25,630 nt of DNA from positions 1 through 25,630 of the forward strand of contig CAYRHB010000048.1 of assembly GCA_964424035.1 (NCBI GenBank). Direction: 5' to 3'. The notes under the pieces are model-generated. The model did not search any database. It saw only the letters and a list, made by a program, of their open reading frames with translations, and had not been told where the DNA came from. Positions 14,889 through 22,614 of this stretch are shown piece by piece. Each line of letters begins with the position of its first letter. Positions within the stretch are counted from its first letter, which is position 1. Made by a program: the position numbers and the translations under genes. Source of the stretch: Leptolinea sp964424035 (lineage in GTDB: Bacteria; Chloroflexota; Anaerolineae; Anaerolineales; Anaerolineaceae).

Positions 14889-15059
14889 ATGCTCAACCAG
14901 GATTTCATAAAGTTAGTTGAATCATTAAGCGAAAATAGAGACAGACTGTAATTTCACCAGTTAAATTGATCTGATGAAAGCAAACAAACCGGTGGCCGCT
15001 TACAGGACCTGGCCGACTCGGAAAATCTGGAAGTGAATTTTAAACGAGGTCTACAATGA
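14889..15059 (+). pseudogene. Remnant of a nucleotidyltransferase (AbiEii/DUF6036-like) gene
   Basis: An ATG at 14889 with AGAAGGA (14874-14880) before it encodes MLNQDFIKLVESLSEN and stops at 14949. This closely resembles the N-terminus of the small nucleotidyltransferases related to AbiEii/DUF6036 toxins (M-x-x-D-F-x-E-x-x-x-x-L). In the same frame, after a second stop (14967-14969), the sequence reads TGGRLQDLADSENLE (about 14988-15032), matching the C-terminal 'G-R-P-x-D-L-A-D-x-E-x-L' block of that family. The middle, which should hold about 100 or more residues including the GS..D-x-D active site, is missing. The interpretation is an internal deletion plus stops. The remnant's final TGA overlaps the start of the next gene (ATGA, 15056-15059). 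Recognition is from motif memory and needs a search. Confidence 0.5.
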
Positions 15060-16021
15060 ACGTTCGTTATGGAATTATCGGGCTGGGAACGATCGCCAAC
15101 AAATTCGCCGACGCGGTGAACCGTGAGAAGGATCTTGATCTGGTTGCCGTTGCAGCCCGTGACCAATCAAGAGCGGATGCGTTCGCGGCAAAATACAAGG
15201 CCGGAAAAGCGTATGGCAATTATGCTGGTATCATCGCCGACCCGGATGTGGACATCATCTACATTGGGGTGACCCACAATTTTCACTATGACATCGTCAG
15301 GGAATGCCTGACCAACCACAAAGCCGTCCTGTGTGAAAAGCCGCTGGTGCTGACCAAGAAAGAAGCCGAAGAGCTGGCTGACCTGGCGGCAAAGAATAAT
15401 ACATTGCTGATGGAAGCCATGTGGACACGCTGTATGCCGGCGTACCGGAAGGCACAGGAATGGGTGCGCGCCGGAAAGATCGGCACGGTCCAACTGATCA
15501 GTGCCAACTTCTGTTTCCTGGGGAAATATGACCCGGAGAACCGCTGGTACAACCCGAAACTGGCCGGGGGAAGCCTGTTCGACCTGGGCGTGTACCCCAT
15601 CGAATTCTCCACCGGGATTGCCGGAGAGGATCCGGCCTCGGTTTATGGAGCGGCAAAGATCGCCCCGTCTGGGGTGGATGAAGCAGCCGCCGTGGGAATG
15701 ACCTTCCCGGGTGGAGCTCTGGCGTCCTTCTCCTGCGGGTTCACCACCGATGCCATGGATGAAGCCATCATCTACGGAACCAAAGGCAAGATCGTGCTTG
15801 AAAACTGCTTTGGACCGATGAAAGCCGAGCTGTACGAAGGACGCGACAAACGGGTGGCAAAATTCGAAGAGAAAGTACCCAACGGATTCATTTATGAAGC
15901 CCGCCACTGCGCCAGTCTCTTCCGGGAAGGCAAAAAACAAAGCGACCTCATTCCACTGTCGGATACGATCGCCTGTGCCGGTGTTTTTGATATCCTCCGC
16001 AAACAATGGGGACTGATCTGA
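15056..16021 (+). CDS. Gfo/Idh/MocA family oxidoreductase
   Basis: NAD(P)-dependent dehydrogenase of 321 residues. The N-terminal Rossmann domain starts YGIIGLGTIANKFADAV (5-21), and KAVLCEKPLVLTKKEAEEL (89-107) contains the conserved E-K-P with Lys95. The C-terminal alpha/beta domain includes MWTRCMPAYRKAQEW and GGSLFDLGVYPIEF, the conserved D-x-G-x-Y/H-x-I pattern near the active site. The sequence is most like the trans-1,2-dihydrobenzene-1,2-diol dehydrogenase/glucose-fructose oxidoreductase-like branch, so a sugar or inositol substrate is likely but not certain. It has GAGG upstream of the ATG, inside the remnant gene. The stop is 11 bases before the -35 box of the carAB promoter, and no terminator is seen between them. 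Confidence 0.9.
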   Translation: MNVRYGIIGLGTIANKFADAVNREKDLDLVAVAARDQSRADAFAAKYKAGKAYGNYAGIIADPDVDIIYIGVTHNFHYDIVRECLTNHKAVLCEKPLVLTKKEAEELADLAAKNNTLLMEAMWTRCMPAYRKAQEWVRAGKIGTVQLISANFCFLGKYDPENRWYNPKLAGGSLFDLGVYPIEFSTGIAGEDPASVYGAAKIAPSGVDEAAAVGMTFPGGALASFSCGFTTDAMDEAIIYGTKGKIVLENCFGPMKAELYEGRDKRVAKFEEKVPNGFIYEARHCASLFREGKKQSDLIPLSDTIACAGVFDILRKQWGLI

Positions 16022-16031
16022 TCAGTTCTTA

Positions 16032-16059
16032 TTGACAATCTCCCTGTGTGTGATAGAAT
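16032..16059 (+). promoter_or_regulatory. Promoter of the carAB leader and operon
   Basis: TTGACA (16032-16037), a 16-base spacer and TAGAAT (16054-16059), with a TGN extended -10 element at 16051-16053. This is one of the best promoters in the window. Transcription should start near 16066, only a few bases before the leader ORF. Confidence 0.8.
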
Positions 16060-16069
16060 ACCGCCCAAT

Positions 16070-16162
16070 ATGCGCACCCTGAATTATGTCATCCGATCCC
16101 GAAAGACCCTGCCTGCTTCACCGGAAGAAGGCCGGTTGCTTCGGATTTGGATGGCGGTTTAA
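16070..16162 (+). CDS. Putative carAB leader peptide (30 residues)
   Basis: An ORF from ATG at 16070 to TAA at 16160-16162 begins about four bases after the predicted transcription start and so would be translated as a nearly leaderless message. The peptide has arginine at positions 2, 9, 11, 22 and 25 (CGC, CGA, CGA, CGG, CGG), five of 30 residues. Carbamoyl phosphate is a precursor of arginine and pyrimidines, so arginine sensing is an attractive idea. Codons 18-21 (16123-16131) overlap a segment exactly complementary to the terminator that precedes carA. There is no Shine-Dalgarno sequence because there is almost no 5' leader. Translation is inferred, not proven. Confidence 0.55.
   Translation: MRTLNYVIRSRKTLPASPEEGRLLRIWMAV
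16123..16131 (+). promoter_or_regulatory. Antiterminator strand in the carAB leader
   Basis: GGAAGAAGG is the exact reverse complement of CCTTCTTCC at 16205-16213, which spans part of the 5' arm and most of the loop of the terminator. Pairing of these two segments and formation of the terminator are mutually exclusive, the arrangement of an attenuator. Confidence 0.65.
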
Positions 16163-16200
16163 CAAACCCGAAAGCATATGAACCGATTTGATTGACCAGA

Positions 16201-16229
16201 CAGCCCTTCTTCCCGAAGGGCTGTTTTTT
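16201..16229 (+). terminator. Intrinsic terminator (attenuator) before carA
   Basis: CAGCCCTTC (16201-16209) and GAAGGGCTG (16215-16223) form a perfect 9-base-pair stem with loop TTCCC, followed by six T (16224-16229). It lies between the carAB promoter and the carA start (16262), so it would stop transcription of the operon unless the antiterminator forms. Confidence 0.88.
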
Positions 16230-16261
16230 GTACCATCAGGCGGAAAAGGAGCGGAGACGAA

Positions 16262-17395
16262 TTGAGTACAGCAACTCTGGTTTTACAGGATGGCACCGTC
16301 CTCGAAGGGCAGGCGTTTGGCGCGCAGGCTGACGCCGTATTTGAACTGGTCTTTAACACCAGCATGACAGGATATCAGGAAATCCTAACCGATCCGTCAT
16401 ACCGGGGACAGGGGGTCTTGTTTACTGTGTCCCACATTGGGAATGTGGGTATCAATCTGGAAGATGATGAATCGCCCCGGCCTCAGGTTTCTGCGGCCGT
16501 TGTCTGCCGGTTGAGTCATACCGTATCCAACTGGCGGGCATCCATGCCCTTATCAGATTGGCTGGCACAGGCTGGTGTCCCGGGGATCAGCGGAGTGGAT
16601 ACGCGCTGGCTGACCCGCAAACTGCGTGATGGGGGAACGCAGAAAGCCGCCCTCTCCACCAGAGGAACTCCCGCCGGGATCCTCCTTCAAATGGTGAACG
16701 ACTGGCCGGGACTGGACGGACGCGATATGGTCAGCGAAGTCACCTGCCCGCAACCCTATAACTGGGAGCCGGATGATGGAAGTAAATGGGTGGCTGATAT
16801 TCCCGTATTCAAGCGCCCGGTTTCCATTGCCGCCTATGATTTCGGAATCAAAGAGAACATCCTTCGCCACCTGGCGTCTTCCGGCGCGCGGGTGACCGTC
16901 TACCCGGCGACTGCTCCAGCCGGTGATGTGCTTGCCGGAAAACCTGACGGCATCTTTCTTTCCAACGGTCCCGGCGACCCGGCCGGGCTTCCCTATCTGG
17001 TAGATACGGTTAAAGAACTTCTTGAAAGCAGCGTACCACTTTTCGGTATCTGCCTGGGGCACCAGTTGATCGGCCGCGCGCTGGGGGCTGATACCTGCCG
17101 GTTGAAATTCGGGCATCACGGCGGAAATCACCCCGTGCAGCATCTTCCCTCCAGCCGGGTATTGATCACCGCCCAAAACCATAATTATTGCGTCATTCCG
17201 GAACAATTGGACCCGACTCAGGTGGAGGTTACCTACCGCAGCCTGAACGATAATTCCCTGGAAGGCATCCGCCTCAAAAACAAACCGGTCTTCAGCGTGC
17301 AATTCCACCCCGAGGCGGCTCCCGGCCCGCATGACGCGCATAACATCTTCGGCGAATTCTTTTCCCTGATCTACAAGGGGGTATCCCGTGCCTAA
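16262..17395 (+). CDS. carA: Carbamoyl-phosphate synthase small (glutaminase) subunit
   Basis: Hydrolyses glutamine and channels ammonia to CarB, for carbamoyl phosphate used in pyrimidine and arginine synthesis. The 377-residue length is normal. The N-terminal CPSase domain shows FNTSMTGYQEILTDPSYRGQ (31-50), HIGNVGIN and the SGVDTRWLTRKLRDGG segment (110-125). The C-terminal class I glutamine amidotransferase domain has FLSNGPGDP (232-240), FGICLGHQLIG with nucleophile Cys264, and VQFHPEAAPGPHDA with His349 and Glu351. The start is taken as TTG at 16262, giving the family-like MSTATLVLQDGTVLEG. AAGGAG (16246-16251) and a closer GGAG (16253-16256) lie upstream. The stop overlaps carB by eight bases. 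Expression is probably controlled by the attenuator in the leader. Confidence 0.97.
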   Translation: MSTATLVLQDGTVLEGQAFGAQADAVFELVFNTSMTGYQEILTDPSYRGQGVLFTVSHIGNVGINLEDDESPRPQVSAAVVCRLSHTVSNWRASMPLSDWLAQAGVPGISGVDTRWLTRKLRDGGTQKAALSTRGTPAGILLQMVNDWPGLDGRDMVSEVTCPQPYNWEPDDGSKWVADIPVFKRPVSIAAYDFGIKENILRHLASSGARVTVYPATAPAGDVLAGKPDGIFLSNGPGDPAGLPYLVDTVKELLESSVPLFGICLGHQLIGRALGADTCRLKFGHHGGNHPVQHLPSSRVLITAQNHNYCVIPEQLDPTQVEVTYRSLNDNSLEGIRLKNKPVFSVQFHPEAAPGPHDAHNIFGEFFSLIYKGVSRA

Positions 17396-20300
17396 ACGCA
17401 ACGACATCAAGACCATCCTCATACCCGGTTCCGGTGCCATTATCATCGGGCAAGCAGCCGAATTTGATTACTCCGGTACACAAGCGGTTAAGGCGCTACG
17501 CGAAGAAGGGTACCGTGTGGTGCTGGTTAACTCAAACCCGGCCACCATTATGACCGATCCAGAAATTGCCGATGCCACCTATATTGAACCGCTGACCACC
17601 GAAGCGCTGGAAGCCATCATTGCCCGGGAAAAACCGGATGTCATGCTGCCGGTCATCGGTGGACAGACCGGCCTTAACCTCGCGCTGGCTCTCAGCGAAA
17701 ACGGCGTGCTCGAGAAGTACGGTGTGCAGCTCATCGGCGCTAATTTACCAGCCATCAAGGCGGCGGAAGACCGGTTGATGTTCCGCGAAACCATGGAAAA
17801 AGCCGGCATCCCCATCCCCAAAGGCGGTGCAGCGCATTCCCTGGAAGAAGCCAAAAAATTGGTTGAGGGCATTGGATACCCGCTGCTGGTCCGTGCCTCC
17901 TTCGCCCTGGGCGGCAGCGGCGCGTCATGGGTCAATACACCCACAGAACTGCCGGAAGCCATCCGTAAAGCCATCGCTGAATCGCCCATCGGGCAAGCCT
18001 GGATCGAAGAGAACCTGACCGGTTGGAAAGAATTTGAGCTCGAAGTGATGCGTGACAAAGCCGACAATTTCGTGGTGATCTGTACCATCGAAAACCTGGA
18101 CCCGATGGGCATCCATACCGGTGACAGCATCACCGTGGCTCCAGCCCAGACCCTCACCGACCGCGAATACCAGATCCTGCGCGACCTGGCCCATCGTGTG
18201 TTGACCGCTGTCGGGGTGGAAACCGGCGGTTCGAACGTGCAGTTCGCTGTCAACCCGCTGACCGGGCGCGTTGTGGTCATCGAGATGAATCCGCGCGTCA
18301 GCCGCTCATCGGCACTGGCTTCCAAAGCAACGGGATTCCCCATCGCCAAACTCGCCGCCCTGCTGGCTGTGGGGTACACACTGGACGAGATTACCAATGA
18401 CATCACCAGGCAGACAAAAGCCGCCTTTGAACCTTCGCTGGATTACGTAGTGGTCAAGATTCCGCGCTGGGCTTTTGAAAAATTCCCCGGGGTTGACCCC
18501 GTTCTGGGTCCGCAAATGAAATCCGTGGGCGAGGTGATGGCGCTGGGTCGCACCTTCCCTGAAGCCCTCAACAAGGCCGTCCAATCACTCGAGATTGGCG
18601 CGGACAGCCTGGATGGAAAGATATCCGATGATACTGGAATCGCCGGGATCGAGAACCCGACCGCCGACCGCCTCTTCAAGGTATACCGGGCGGTCAAAGA
18701 GGGAATGCCGCTGGAAACGGTAAGCCAAACTACGGGCTATGACCTGTGGTTCCTGGGCGAACTGGCCGGGGTCGCCGGATTGGAGCAGAAGCTTGCCGGG
18801 GTAAACCCCGACGATAGTGGATTCTCATCATTCTTGCGTGAAGCCAAGCGTATGGGGTTTGCTGACAGCCACATCGGACGGCTGCTGAATCGAACAGCCG
18901 GTGAAGTGCGCTCCCTGCGTAAACAGGCTGGCATCATCCCCACCTTCCAGCGCGTGGATACCTGCGCGGCGGAATTTGGCGCGGAGACACCCTACCTGTA
19001 CAGCGCCTACGAGCAGGAGGATGAATCCGCAGCAACAGACCACAAGAAGATCCTCATACTCGGAAGCGGACCCAACCGCATCGGCCAGGGAATCGAATTT
19101 GATTACTGCTGCTGTCAGGCAGCTTTTGCCCTCTCAAAAATGGGATTTGAGACGATTATGTACAACTGCAACCCGGAGACGGTTTCGACCGATTATGACA
19201 CCGCCGACCGCCTGTACTTTGAACCGCTCACCCTGGAGCATGTGCTGAACGTGGTCGACCGCGAGCAGCCGGCCGGGGTGATTGTGCAATTTGGCGGGCA
19301 GACACCGCTGAATCTGGCAGCCGGATTGGAAGCCGCCGGGGTGCCGATTCTGGGCACGTCTCCGCAGTCCATCCGCCTGTCGGAAGATCGTGAAGAGTTC
19401 GCGAAACTGCTGCATGAGCTGGATATTCCCCAGCCTGAAAACGGCATCACCCGTTCATTTGAAGAAGCCCGTTCCGTGGCTGCGCAGATCGGATATCCGG
19501 TGCTGGTGCGGCCGTCCTTCGTTCTCGGAGGGCGCGCCATGGCCATCGTGGAGAACGAAACCAGTCTGGAGGGGTTCATTCAGGCTGCCATTGAAGCCGC
19601 CCCCGGTCAGCCGATCCTGGTCGACAAGTTCATGGAAGACGCCTTCGAAATCGACGTGGACGCGCTGGCCGACGGGCAACGCGTGGTCATCGGGGCGGTA
19701 ATGCAGCATATCGAAGAAGCCGGGGTGCATTCCGGTGACGCGGCCTGCGTGCTGCCACCTTATAAAGTGAGCAACTACCATCAGGGCATCATGCGCGAAT
19801 ACACCGAACAGCTCGGGCTGGCCCTGGGCGTGCGCGGCCTGATGAACGTGCAATTCGCCCTGAAAGACGAAATGGTCTATGTGCTCGAGGTCAATCCGCG
19901 AGCTTCGCGTACCGTGCCTTTTGCCAGCAAGGCGACGGGGTTGAACCTGGCGTACACCGCGGCGCAGGTGATGGCCGGAAGCACGCTGGAAGAGCTGGGT
20001 GTGACCGAGGAGCCGCGGGTGGACGGTTTCTTCCTCAAGGAAGCCGTGCTGCCCTTCAAGAAACTGCCCGGGTCCAGCACTCTGCTGGGGCCGGAGATGC
20101 GCTCCACCGGCGAAGTGATGGGACACGCCGCCCACTTCGGGCACGCCTTCGCCAAATCGCAGATTGCCGCCGGAACCGGCCTGCCACAGAGTGGAACGGT
20201 GCTGATCAGCGTGAACGACTACGACAAAAGCGCCGGGCTGAAGCTGGCACGCGATCTGTTCCGTATGGGTTTTGAGCTGATGGCCACCCCGGGTACGGCG

Positions 20301-20600
20301 GCATTTCTCGAAAAAGTCGGCCTGCCGGTAAAAAAGATCAACAAAATGTCCGAAGGGTCTCCACATACAGTTGACTTTATCCGTAGCGGTCAGGTACAGT
20401 TAATTATCAACACACCGCTGGGACCGCAGTCCCATACCGATGGCGCCGAGATCCGTGCGGCGGCGGTGACCATGAACGTGCCGCTGCTCACCACCCTTTC
20501 GGCTGCCGCCGCGGCCGTGGCAGCCATCAAAGCTCTGCGGCAGAAGGAGCTGCGCTACCGCAGTCTGCAGGACCATTTCCGGCGGGAATCCAACCTGTAA
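17388..20600 (+). CDS. carB: Carbamoyl-phosphate synthase large subunit
   Basis: Synthesises carbamoyl phosphate from bicarbonate, ammonia and two ATP together with CarA. The 1070-residue length is typical. The two homologous halves each contain a pre-ATP-grasp segment and an ATP-grasp domain: IPGSGAIIIGQAAEFDYSG and VRASFALGGSGASWV in the first, ILGSGPNRIGQGIEFDYCC and VRPSFVLGGRAMAIV in the second. Metal-binding VIEMNPRVSRSSALASKATG and VLEVNPRASRTVPFASKATG are present in the respective halves. The oligomerisation domain lies between. The C-terminal MGS-like allosteric domain (from about residue 940) has ELMATPGTAAFLE, KMSEGSPHTVDFI and LIINTPLG, where UMP, ornithine or IMP bind in known enzymes. 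The start is GTG at 17388 with GGGGGT before it, overlapping the carA stop, so the subunits are translationally coupled. Confidence 0.98.
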   Translation: MPKRNDIKTILIPGSGAIIIGQAAEFDYSGTQAVKALREEGYRVVLVNSNPATIMTDPEIADATYIEPLTTEALEAIIAREKPDVMLPVIGGQTGLNLALALSENGVLEKYGVQLIGANLPAIKAAEDRLMFRETMEKAGIPIPKGGAAHSLEEAKKLVEGIGYPLLVRASFALGGSGASWVNTPTELPEAIRKAIAESPIGQAWIEENLTGWKEFELEVMRDKADNFVVICTIENLDPMGIHTGDSITVAPAQTLTDREYQILRDLAHRVLTAVGVETGGSNVQFAVNPLTGRVVVIEMNPRVSRSSALASKATGFPIAKLAALLAVGYTLDEITNDITRQTKAAFEPSLDYVVVKIPRWAFEKFPGVDPVLGPQMKSVGEVMALGRTFPEALNKAVQSLEIGADSLDGKISDDTGIAGIENPTADRLFKVYRAVKEGMPLETVSQTTGYDLWFLGELAGVAGLEQKLAGVNPDDSGFSSFLREAKRMGFADSHIGRLLNRTAGEVRSLRKQAGIIPTFQRVDTCAAEFGAETPYLYSAYEQEDESAATDHKKILILGSGPNRIGQGIEFDYCCCQAAFALSKMGFETIMYNCNPETVSTDYDTADRLYFEPLTLEHVLNVVDREQPAGVIVQFGGQTPLNLAAGLEAAGVPILGTSPQSIRLSEDREEFAKLLHELDIPQPENGITRSFEEARSVAAQIGYPVLVRPSFVLGGRAMAIVENETSLEGFIQAAIEAAPGQPILVDKFMEDAFEIDVDALADGQRVVIGAVMQHIEEAGVHSGDAACVLPPYKVSNYHQGIMREYTEQLGLALGVRGLMNVQFALKDEMVYVLEVNPRASRTVPFASKATGLNLAYTAAQVMAGSTLEELGVTEEPRVDGFFLKEAVLPFKKLPGSSTLLGPEMRSTGEVMGHAAHFGHAFAKSQIAAGTGLPQSGTVLISVNDYDKSAGLKLARDLFRMGFELMATPGTAAFLEKVGLPVKKINKMSEGSPHTVDFIRSGQVQLIINTPLGPQSHTDGAEIRAAAVTMNVPLLTTLSAAAAAVAAIKALRQKELRYRSLQDHFRRESNL

Positions 20601-20626
20601 GTATGTTGTCATCACGGGAGGATCGG

Positions 20627-20992
20627 ATGGACGAAACAAAACCCTTGTTTTTGACGATCAGTCAGTACATCTCCGGCTTTCCGGATGATATCCAGCAAAA
20701 ACTCCGCGAAATGCGCCGGGTGATCCATGAAGCCGCCCCGGAAGCCAATGAAAAGATCGCCTACCAGATGCCAACATTCTACCTGAACGGCAATCTGGTG
20801 CATTTTGCCGCCTTCAAGAATCACATCGGGTTCTACCCGACACCCAGCGGATTGGAAGCGTTCAGGGATGAAATCTCACAATACCCGAACTCCAAAGGCG
20901 CGGTGCAGTTCCCGTATGACCGGCCCATCCCGTATGACCTGGTGCGGCGCATCGTCGAGTTTCGCCGGGAAGAGAATTTAAAGAAGAAATAA
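20627..20992 (+). CDS. DUF1801 domain protein (YdhG-like, iron chaperone-like fold)
   Basis: Small protein of 121 residues matching the DUF1801/YdhG family by its core: MRRVIHEAAPEANEKIAYQMPTFYLNGNLVHFAAFKNHIGFYPTP, then the C-terminal SKGAVQFPYDRPIPYDLVRRIVEFR. The typical 'Y-x-M-P-x-F' and 'K-G-x-x-x-F-P-x-x-x-P-I-P' motifs are both seen. Family members have a frataxin-like fold and one has been described as an iron chaperone, but most are uncharacterised. The ATG at 20627 with GGGAGG (20616-20621) fits better than the in-frame ATG at 20603, which directly follows the carB stop. It follows carB by 26 bases and may be transcribed with it. Its end is 11 bases from the end of the convergent MocR gene, with no terminator between. 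Confidence 0.88.
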   Translation: MDETKPLFLTISQYISGFPDDIQQKLREMRRVIHEAAPEANEKIAYQMPTFYLNGNLVHFAAFKNHIGFYPTPSGLEAFRDEISQYPNSKGAVQFPYDRPIPYDLVRRIVEFRREENLKKK

Positions 20993-21003
20993 CCGGCAAT
21001 CGA

Positions 21004-22467
21004 TTACTCAATAATAATCTGTTTCATCACCTTCCCCAGCCTTCGCATTCCCTTATCAATCTCCTCCGGGGTGCGGGTGGCAAAATTCAGGCGGATGTTC
21101 GCGTCACCCTCCTCCGGGTCGGGGAAGTAGCGCGTGCCGGGTGAAAATTCCACCCCCGCCTGCATAGCCTTCGGCAGCAGGTCCATGGACGACATCTCCT
21201 CCGGCAGGCGCAGCCACAGGAACAGCCCACCGTGCGGCACAACATAGGAAACATCCCGGGGCAGGTACAGGCGGATGGCCGCCTGCAACGCGTCGCGGCG
21301 TTTGCGGTACAACCGGGTCGAACGCCGCAAATGCGCCTGGTAGCGCCCCACAGTGACATAGGTGTTCAACACGTGCTGCATCAGGTTGGACGTGGCCAAA
21401 TCCTGTACCCATTTCTGGCGCACCAGCCGGTCAAAGACCGGTCCGTCCGCCAGCAGGTAGCCGATGCGCAGGCCGGGCATCAGCATCTTGGAGAATGTAC
21501 CGGTATAGATCACCTGGCCTCCGGGATCCAGCGATTTGATGGCCGGCAATGTCCGCCCCTCATAACGCAGGTCGCTGGCAAAATCATCCTCCAGGATGGG
21601 GACATTGTAGCGTGCCGCCAGATCCAGCAGCAACCGGCGTCTCGGTGTGCTCATGCACATCCCGCTCGGGTTCTGGAAAACCGGCATGGTATAGATCAAC
21701 CGTGGATGGTATTGCTGGAGCACCGCTTCCAGCAGCTCGACCTGCATACCCTGTGGATCGACCGGAATGCCAACGACCTTCAATTTTAGCGAGCGGAACA
21801 GTTCCAGCGCGAAGTTGTAGGTGGGTTTCTCCACCACGACCACATCGGCCGGTTTGAGCAATGTCTGGCAAACCAACGCCAGCGCCTGTTGCGATCCGGC
21901 TGTGATCAACACCTCGTCCGGACTGGCGGTGATCCCCTGGCTGGAAAGGATATGCGCGACCGTTTCGCGCAGCGGGAAGTATCCGGCATGCAATCCGCCG
22001 TAATCCAGTGCGTTAATGCCATCGCGGTCAAAGACTTCCCGCACTGTGCGGGAAAACTCCTTTAGCGGAAACTCCCGCGGATCGCCCACGCCGATGAAGG
22101 CAATGGTATCGTCCGGCGTTTTAAATGGCCAGGAAAACTCCAATGGAGGGCCGGATTCCCCCGCGGCTTCCAGTTGCCACATCGGCCAGCTCTCCGGCGG
22201 TTGCGATGAACCGCTGCCCGGCTCCGGCAGCGGCGGGGCGACATAAGTCCCGGAACCCTCGCGGGTATACACGACTCCCTCGCTTTCCAGATTGGCGTAC
22301 GCGTTCTTCACCGTGATCCGGCTGATCCCCAGTTCGTCCGCCAGTTCGCGTGTGGAGGGCAATTTCGTCTCCGGAGAAAGGCTGCCTGAAAGGATATTCA
22401 ACCGGAACCAGTTTTCGATCTGCCGGTACAGGGGTACAGGACTGTATGAATCAAGGGGTATGCGCAT
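21004..22467 (-). CDS. MocR-type regulator: GntR wHTH fused to class I aminotransferase domain
   Basis: Protein of 487 residues. Residues 1-78 are a GntR winged helix (VPLYRQIENWFRLNILSGSL, LPSTRELADELGISRITVKNAYANLESEGVVYTREGSGTYV). A linker of about 40 residues leads to a fold type I aminotransferase-like domain. This has ITAGSQQALALVCQ, PVFQNPSG (263-269), LEDDF (292-296) and YTGTFSKMLMPGLRIG, with the PLP-binding lysine at about residue 327. Such proteins use PLP and an amino compound as effector; known examples control PLP synthesis (PdxR), GABA use (GabR) or taurine use (TauR). The target is not visible here, but the aldo/keto reductase gene is divergent and shares the promoter region. 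The start ATG is preceded at six bases by TAGAAT and has no Shine-Dalgarno sequence, suggesting a leaderless mRNA. Confidence 0.93.
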   Translation of the reverse strand: MRIPLDSYSPVPLYRQIENWFRLNILSGSLSPETKLPSTRELADELGISRITVKNAYANLESEGVVYTREGSGTYVAPPLPEPGSGSSQPPESWPMWQLEAAGESGPPLEFSWPFKTPDDTIAFIGVGDPREFPLKEFSRTVREVFDRDGINALDYGGLHAGYFPLRETVAHILSSQGITASPDEVLITAGSQQALALVCQTLLKPADVVVVEKPTYNFALELFRSLKLKVVGIPVDPQGMQVELLEAVLQQYHPRLIYTMPVFQNPSGMCMSTPRRRLLLDLAARYNVPILEDDFASDLRYEGRTLPAIKSLDPGGQVIYTGTFSKMLMPGLRIGYLLADGPVFDRLVRQKWVQDLATSNLMQHVLNTYVTVGRYQAHLRRSTRLYRKRRDALQAAIRLYLPRDVSYVVPHGGLFLWLRLPEEMSSMDLLPKAMQAGVEFSPGTRYFPDPEEGDANIRLNFATRTPEEIDKGMRRLGKVMKQIIIE

Positions 22468-22473
22468 GTATTA

Positions 22474-22479
22474 ATTCTA
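22474..22479 (-). promoter_or_regulatory. -10 box of a leaderless promoter for the MocR gene
   Basis: Read on the minus strand, TAGAAT is followed by six bases and the ATG (22467). The same distance separates TATAAT from ATG at 1126-1138. No convincing -35 box was found upstream. Confidence 0.5.
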
Positions 22480-22514
22480 CCCAATTATTCCAATCCACAT
22501 TGAGAATCCGGCCA

Positions 22515-22548
22515 GTGGAATTAAGAAAATGTCTGTAATGTGGTACTA
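22515..22548. promoter_or_regulatory. Candidate MocR binding region (direct repeat)
   Basis: GTGGAATTA (22515-22523) and GTGGTACTA (22540-22548) are direct repeats with 7 of 9 bases identical, 25 bases apart. The second is also part of the small palindrome GGTA-C-TACC. MocR regulators commonly bind direct repeats, and the PdxR-type site is described as GTGG followed by CTA within a short distance, which the second copy resembles. GATAAT (22551-22556) and TAGAAT (22570-22575) are possible -10 boxes for the aldo/keto reductase just downstream. Confidence 0.4.
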
Positions 22549-22614
22549 CCGATAATCCCACTTCGATCCTAGAATGATGCCGGTAGAGAGAAACGAAAAG
22601 AGAGGATTTGGATT

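Noticed and set aside
14974..15036. 20-codon ORF (MKANKP...) in the remnant region
   Set aside because: No ribosome binding site, and it is in a different frame from the recognisable C-terminal block of the decayed gene.
15167..16006. Long minus-strand ORF opposite the Gfo/Idh/MocA gene
   Set aside because: The plus-strand gene is clear by family motifs; the antisense frame has no domain and no ribosome binding site of note.
16098..16112. Possible PyrR-binding loop in the carAB leader
   Set aside because: Only scattered bases match the conserved PyrR anti-antiterminator consensus, so the leader-peptide model is preferred.
16553..17446. Long minus-strand ORF opposite carA
   Set aside because: It is the shadow of carA, whose motifs and catalytic residues are complete; the antisense product has no recognisable domain.
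19455..20366. Long minus-strand ORF of about 300 codons inside carB
   Set aside because: carB on the plus strand is certain by its motifs, and the antisense frame is low in recognisable features, as is common opposite codon-biased genes.
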